DNA of 31,763 bases. Origin: a virus. Under the pieces are notes generated by a model. It was given only the letters and a program-made list of their open reading frames with translations. It had not been told where the DNA came from and did not search any database. The DNA lies in IMG/VR virus record IMGVR_UViG_3300025596_000016, positions 1-31,763 of that record; one strand, given 5' to 3'. Each line of letters begins with the position of its first letter. The first letter of the stretch is position 1. Made by a program: the position numbers and the translations under genes. Below, one piece after another: positions 29,005-31,763 of this stretch.

Positions 29005-29312
29005 TGACATTAGATCAAACAGCTGAAGTAATTATAGAATGGGCCGTAGATAGAGGTATCATACCTAACGGTAATACTATGACTCAAGCTATTAAAACAT
29101 TAGAGGAAGTACAAGAGCTATTATATGCTATTGATACTAAAGACTTAAATGAAATAGTAGATGCGTATGGCGACATATTCATAACGATAGTAATTGGAGC
29201 TTATCTAAATGGTACTCAGCTAGATTACTGTGCAGAGAAAGCATACAGAGTTATTGAGAATCGTAAAGGTTTTCTAACACCACAAGGTGAATTCATAAAG
29301 GAATCGGAATGA
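29004..29312 (+). CDS. MazG-like nucleotide pyrophosphohydrolase
   Basis: A 102-aa all-helical protein with the MazG metal-binding pattern LEEVQEL (Glu34, Glu35, Glu38) and IVDAYGDIF (Asp53, Asp57). Such enzymes hydrolyse (d)NTPs to monophosphates and can supply dUMP-type substrates or clear the host alarmone; the first would fit the thyX gene directly upstream (TAATG overlap). The length suits a single-domain phage MazG. Confidence 0.8.
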   Translation: MTLDQTAEVIIEWAVDRGIIPNGNTMTQAIKTLEEVQELLYAIDTKDLNEIVDAYGDIFITIVIGAYLNGTQLDYCAEKAYRVIENRKGFLTPQGEFIKESE

Positions 29313-29515
29313 ATTGGTTAAGTAGAAATGTGACAGGTACAGGAGTTATAGTAGTACTATTTGGTGCAAATGTACTGCTATTTATGGTATGGGGTATACA
29401 AACAAATATTGAATTTGAAAAGTATCTAGCTAAGAACAAACTAGTTTATGCTAAGGGTTATACCTCAATTAAACCAGACACAATAATCTATGAAGATTAT
29501 AAAGAGGATAAGTAA
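29309..29515 (+). CDS. Small single-pass membrane protein (68 aa)
   Basis: Start and stop overlap both neighbours (ATGA, then TAATG). Residues about 9-32 (TGTGVIVVLFGANVLLFMVW) form a membrane helix; the rest (EFEKYLAKNKLVYAKGYTSI and a charged end) is soluble. Function unknown. Confidence 0.7.
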   Translation: MNWLSRNVTGTGVIVVLFGANVLLFMVWGIQTNIEFEKYLAKNKLVYAKGYTSIKPDTIIYEDYKEDK

Positions 29516-29832
29516 TGGGCTACAGAAGTGAGATATACATCAAAGTAAGTGTAAAAGATGAACCAGAACTATTAGCTTTACTAGCTAAGCATGAATTAGA
29601 TGAATGTTTTGAGAAGCAGCTAGAAGATGAAGATTATGTAGGTTACTATGCATCTCATCTAAAGTGGTATGACAGATATCCAGAGGTTAAAGCTATCAAT
29701 GATTTCATTGATACAGAGGATGAAACTGCTGATATTAGAGGAATGATAGTAATAGGTGAAGATGGGGCAACCGAAGAGTATGGCCAACCCTGGAAAATAG
29801 ATATGCATGCAGTATCAAGAGTAGAGTGGTAA
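29515..29832 (+). CDS. Conserved phage protein of unknown function (105 aa)
   Basis: Coupled to both neighbours by TAATG. It starts MGYRSEIYIKV, an opening I recall from a widespread family of phage hypothetical proteins, and has a mixed beta/alpha sequence with acidic stretches (EKQLEDEDYVGYYASHLKWY). It ends near KIDMHAVSRVEW. Role unknown. Confidence 0.75.
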   Translation: MGYRSEIYIKVSVKDEPELLALLAKHELDECFEKQLEDEDYVGYYASHLKWYDRYPEVKAINDFIDTEDETADIRGMIVIGEDGATEEYGQPWKIDMHAVSRVEW

Positions 29833-30338
29833 TGCATTGGCAGTTTAATGGTAGTGACTACACAAAGTTAGATAAGAATGTATATGGATTTATTTACAAA
29901 CTATACCTATCAGATGGTACTATGTATGTAGGTAAATGTGACATTATGTCTACAACTACTAAACCAGCTAAGAAGGATGGATCAGAACGTCCAGGTCATA
30001 TAGACTTCTTTAACAAGAATGTACTTATTGATCCAGACACTGATAACATAGCTGTATCTAAAAAGGACAAGGCTAGAGTTCGTAAAGCTGGTATTAAAGC
30101 TACTAGATGTAAATATGAAACTATCAGTAAAGAGTCTGATTGGAGAGAGTATATGGGTTCATCAGAACACGTAGACACTTCACTAGTTACACGTAAGTTA
30201 ATACTAGAGTTATTACCAACTAAGAGATCACTCACTTATAAAGAAGAGTGGTGGCAATTCCAACTAGATGTATTAGAAGATCCATTATACTTGAATCGTA
30301 ATATTGGAAATAGGTACTTCAGAGACAAGCTACTATAA
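29832..30338 (+). CDS. GIY-YIG-like nuclease
   Basis: A 168-aa protein from the ATG in TAATG at 29830-29834 (a GTG two codons earlier lacks support). It shows the GIY-YIG pattern: YGFIYKLYLSDG (18-29) and MYVGK (31-35), then REYMGSS, and KEEWWQFQLDVLE (137-149) with NRNIGNRYF near the end supplying the Glu and Asn. It is a second GIY-YIG-type gene besides the T5orf172-like one. It may be a homing or host-DNA-degrading nuclease. It is the last gene of the thyX operon before a hairpin. Confidence 0.75.
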   Translation: MHWQFNGSDYTKLDKNVYGFIYKLYLSDGTMYVGKCDIMSTTTKPAKKDGSERPGHIDFFNKNVLIDPDTDNIAVSKKDKARVRKAGIKATRCKYETISKESDWREYMGSSEHVDTSLVTRKLILELLPTKRSLTYKEEWWQFQLDVLEDPLYLNRNIGNRYFRDKLL

Positions 30339-30354
30339 GATAGGTGGCAATGCC

Positions 30355-30372
30355 AATAAGTCCACCCTTATT
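30355..30372 (+). terminator. Weak terminator-like hairpin
   Basis: AATAAG-TCCACC-CTTATT gives a 6-bp stem followed by TG, 16 bases after the GIY-YIG stop. GGTGG at 30343 can pair instead with CCACC of the loop. The stem is A+T-rich and the T run short, so termination may be partial. A promoter follows at once, which supports an operon boundary here. Confidence 0.4.
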
Positions 30373-30377
30373 TGTGG

Positions 30378-30386
30378 TGCTATAAT
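30378..30386 (+). promoter_or_regulatory. Extended -10 promoter TGCTATAAT (plus strand)
   Basis: GTGGTGCTATAATAGGG is a perfect TGnTATAAT site in the gap after the GIY-YIG gene. No strong -35 is seen. The leader to the ATG at 30557 would be about 165 bases and contains hairpins CTAAC-TACAAG-GTTAG and the 7-bp one at 30512. Confidence 0.6.
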
Positions 30387-30511
30387 AGGGACTAACTACA
30401 AGGTTAGCTCATAGGGGTCCTCCTTCCTCTTCCCTTAGCTTGGCTATTATAAATATACAAACAATTAGGGGCGACATAGCTTGCGCCTCGACTACTCCTA
30501 TTCATTACATA

Positions 30512-30529
30512 GATAATCAATGGATTATC
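30512..30529 (+). promoter_or_regulatory. Perfect hairpin in the leader of the nuclease operon
   Basis: GATAATC-AATG-GATTATC, 7 bp with a 4-base loop, ends 14 bases before the AAAGGA ribosome site of the next gene. It could be an operator or an mRNA-processing hairpin. Together with the promoter, it fills the 218-base gene-free gap. Confidence 0.45.
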
Positions 30530-30556
30530 AATCTAACAAATAACAAAGGAATTGAC

Positions 30557-30736
30557 ATGGAAATAGAAAAGACAATAAACATCAAATTTACAGATGAGGA
30601 ACTAACAGCATTTATAGCTGATAGAGTTATAGACCTAAAAGACGATGAAACATGGGAACTAGTGAATAGTTACACAACAATAAACAACTACACATTTAAG
30701 ATAGTTAAAAAATGTCAAGGAGATACAAATGATTAA
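30557..30736 (+). CDS. Small protein of unknown function (59 aa)
   Basis: AAAGGA lies 8 bases before the ATG at 30557; longer frames upstream lack a site. The product begins MEIEKTINIKFTDEELTAFI and contains LKDDETWELVNSY. It is an alpha/beta acidic protein. Its end overlaps the start of the nuclease gene by 8 bases. No function recognised. Confidence 0.65.
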   Translation: MEIEKTINIKFTDEELTAFIADRVIDLKDDETWELVNSYTTINNYTFKIVKKCQGDTND

Positions 30737-31562
30737 CCTAGAATATAACAACGGAGAAAACGTAGTACCTGAAGGAGAGTTTAGAATATCTGCATCAGGC
30801 ATATCTCGCTTTTTCACAGGAACTAGTAGTTGGTTTAAAGAGAACCTAACAAATCAAGGTACACCATTTGAAGGTAATAAAGGATCCGTAACAGGGACTT
30901 TAGTGCATGGAATGGCAGAAGCCTACCTTACAGGAGACGAACTGCCTATAGAAACTATAGCCAAATATGTGCAGCAACAAGACGATAATCTACCAGACTT
31001 AGACATTAACTACATCTATCAACAGTATCCTATGATGTGGGAAGTACTAAAAGATTGGTTAAGCAGAAATATAGATAATAATCAAGTAACTAGTGAAGAA
31101 TTTATGTACAAAGAGCTGCTACCTGGAATAGGTGTGGGTGGAAGTTGTGATATGTACTCTCAAGATACTGTGTACGACTTTAAAACATACAATTCAAAAA
31201 CTAAACCTAAATCTATGCAGTATGGATATCGTATTCAACTACTAACTTATGCAAAACTCTTACGTGACAAAGGTATAAACATTAACTATATATCTACTAT
31301 AAATGTGTCAGCATATATAGATGGAGGTATCAGCGAGAAAACTCAAAAACCTTTAAAGAGTTACCCATCTGACATTACTGTACTGACTGAACCTATCACT
31401 CCTGACGACTTAGAAATGATTAAGAACATACATGAGGTAATAGCAGAAGCAGTAGAAACATATATAGCTGAACCTAGACTAAGAGGAATCCTAGCTCAAG
31501 ATAACAGATGTAAACTACTGCCATGTAGTTATACACCATTTATAGACAAAGAGGAGATTTAG
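30729..31562 (+). CDS. RecB/Cas4-like PD-(D/E)XK exonuclease
   Basis: A 277-aa protein with the RecB-nuclease motif set: GTLVHGMAEAYL (His60), Glu128-Glu129, VGGSCDMYSQ (Asp141), VYDFKTYNS (Asp150, Lys152) and YRIQLLTYA (Gln170, Tyr174), the QxxxY motif of the Cas4/AddB/RecB family. Phage members act in recombination or in end processing and host-DNA degradation. No iron-sulphur Cys cluster of the AddB/Cas4 kind is obvious. It is coupled to the gene before it and followed directly by another gene, so it probably begins a DNA-replication/recombination block that continues to the right. Confidence 0.85.
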   Translation: MINLEYNNGENVVPEGEFRISASGISRFFTGTSSWFKENLTNQGTPFEGNKGSVTGTLVHGMAEAYLTGDELPIETIAKYVQQQDDNLPDLDINYIYQQYPMMWEVLKDWLSRNIDNNQVTSEEFMYKELLPGIGVGGSCDMYSQDTVYDFKTYNSKTKPKSMQYGYRIQLLTYAKLLRDKGININYISTINVSAYIDGGISEKTQKPLKSYPSDITVLTEPITPDDLEMIKNIHEVIAEAVETYIAEPRLRGILAQDNRCKLLPCSYTPFIDKEEI

Positions 31563-31763
31563 ATGACTGAAAGAGAAGCACAAACAAAGATTGATTTAGA
31601 TGTATTAGCAAGATTTGAAGTATGGTGGGAGAATGAGGCAGATGAAATTATAGAAGAAGTTTCAACTTTTGTATCTGAATCAAGAAATCTGTTCCAAGAT
31701 CAAAAAGCAGAAACTAAAGCTGTAATTAAAGCATGTAGAGAGTCTGTTAGAAATGCAGATCCT
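31563..31763 (+). CDS. Gene cut by the right edge, unknown helical protein
   Basis: The ATG directly follows the nuclease stop and GAGGAGAT gives a site. The first 67 residues, MTEREAQTKIDLDVLARFEV and on, are helical and acidic with WWENEADEIIEE. The end is outside the window. Being coupled to a RecB-like nuclease it may take part in replication or recombination; nothing further can be said. Confidence 0.65.
   Translation, partial: MTEREAQTKIDLDVLARFEVWWENEADEIIEEVSTFVSESRNLFQDQKAETKAVIKACRESVRNADP

Noticed and set aside
30440-30556. Longer start (TTG) for the 59-aa gene
   Set aside because: No ribosome site; the stretch holds a perfect 7-bp hairpin and lies in a promoter leader.

Overview
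The window is part of an A+T-rich genome of a tailed, short-tailed-type (podovirus-like) double-stranded DNA phage. The evidence is a T7-type terminase large subunit, a portal protein, a tail fibre, lysis genes and a single-subunit T7-type RNA polymerase, with no bacterial housekeeping genes. The host is very probably Gram-negative, because two phage proteins carry export signals and one is an outer-membrane beta-barrel. Late-gene promoters look like extended -10 sites (TGnTATAAT) with no clear -35. That style, with the signal-peptide style, would suit a marine Campylobacterota-like host, but this is inference only.

Layout. Positions 1-19875 are read on the minus strand (virion, packaging and lysis genes). 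Positions 20123-31763 are read on the plus strand (takeover, transcription, nucleotide and DNA-metabolism genes). The two arms diverge from about 19876-20122. In order of transcription the minus arm runs: a small acidic protein, a GIY-YIG-like T5orf172 protein, a 57-aa protein, a non-coding G+C-rich structured stretch, putative small terminase, a 55-aa protein, large terminase split by a 338-aa intein, a 71-aa protein, a head-tail adaptor, a 1350-aa tail fibre with two LamG-like domains, an SGNH hydrolase with a LamG-like domain, a 52-aa Cys-pair protein, holin, a broken small ORF, a membrane coiled-coil protein, a PstS-like exported protein, an outer-membrane barrel, an M15 endolysin, portal, a collagen-like protein and a very large virion protein that runs off the left edge. 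No major capsid or scaffold gene is recognisable here; they probably lie to the left.

The plus arm is a dense run of small genes, many coupled by TAATG or ATGA overlaps. It holds a compact 650-aa RNA polymerase, a helix-turn-helix protein, several very small membrane proteins, a DUF1566-like protein, a YiiX-like permuted papain-fold hydrolase, ThyX with a Cys-rich N-terminal extension, a MazG-like pyrophosphohydrolase, a GIY-YIG protein, and a RecB-like PD-(D/E)XK nuclease behind its own promoter. Short perfect hairpins precede several of these genes.

The most unusual items are: (1) a PstS-like exported protein plus an outer-membrane barrel embedded in the lysis cassette, where an outer-membrane spanin would be expected; (2) a terminase intein with class 3 features (Leu at position 1, a W/C/T set) inserted inside Walker A, with one LAGLIDADG catalytic Asp replaced by Asn; (3) a shortened T7-type RNA polymerase with Ala where T7 has Tyr639; and (4) a G+C-rich element with competing hairpins beside the small terminase gene.
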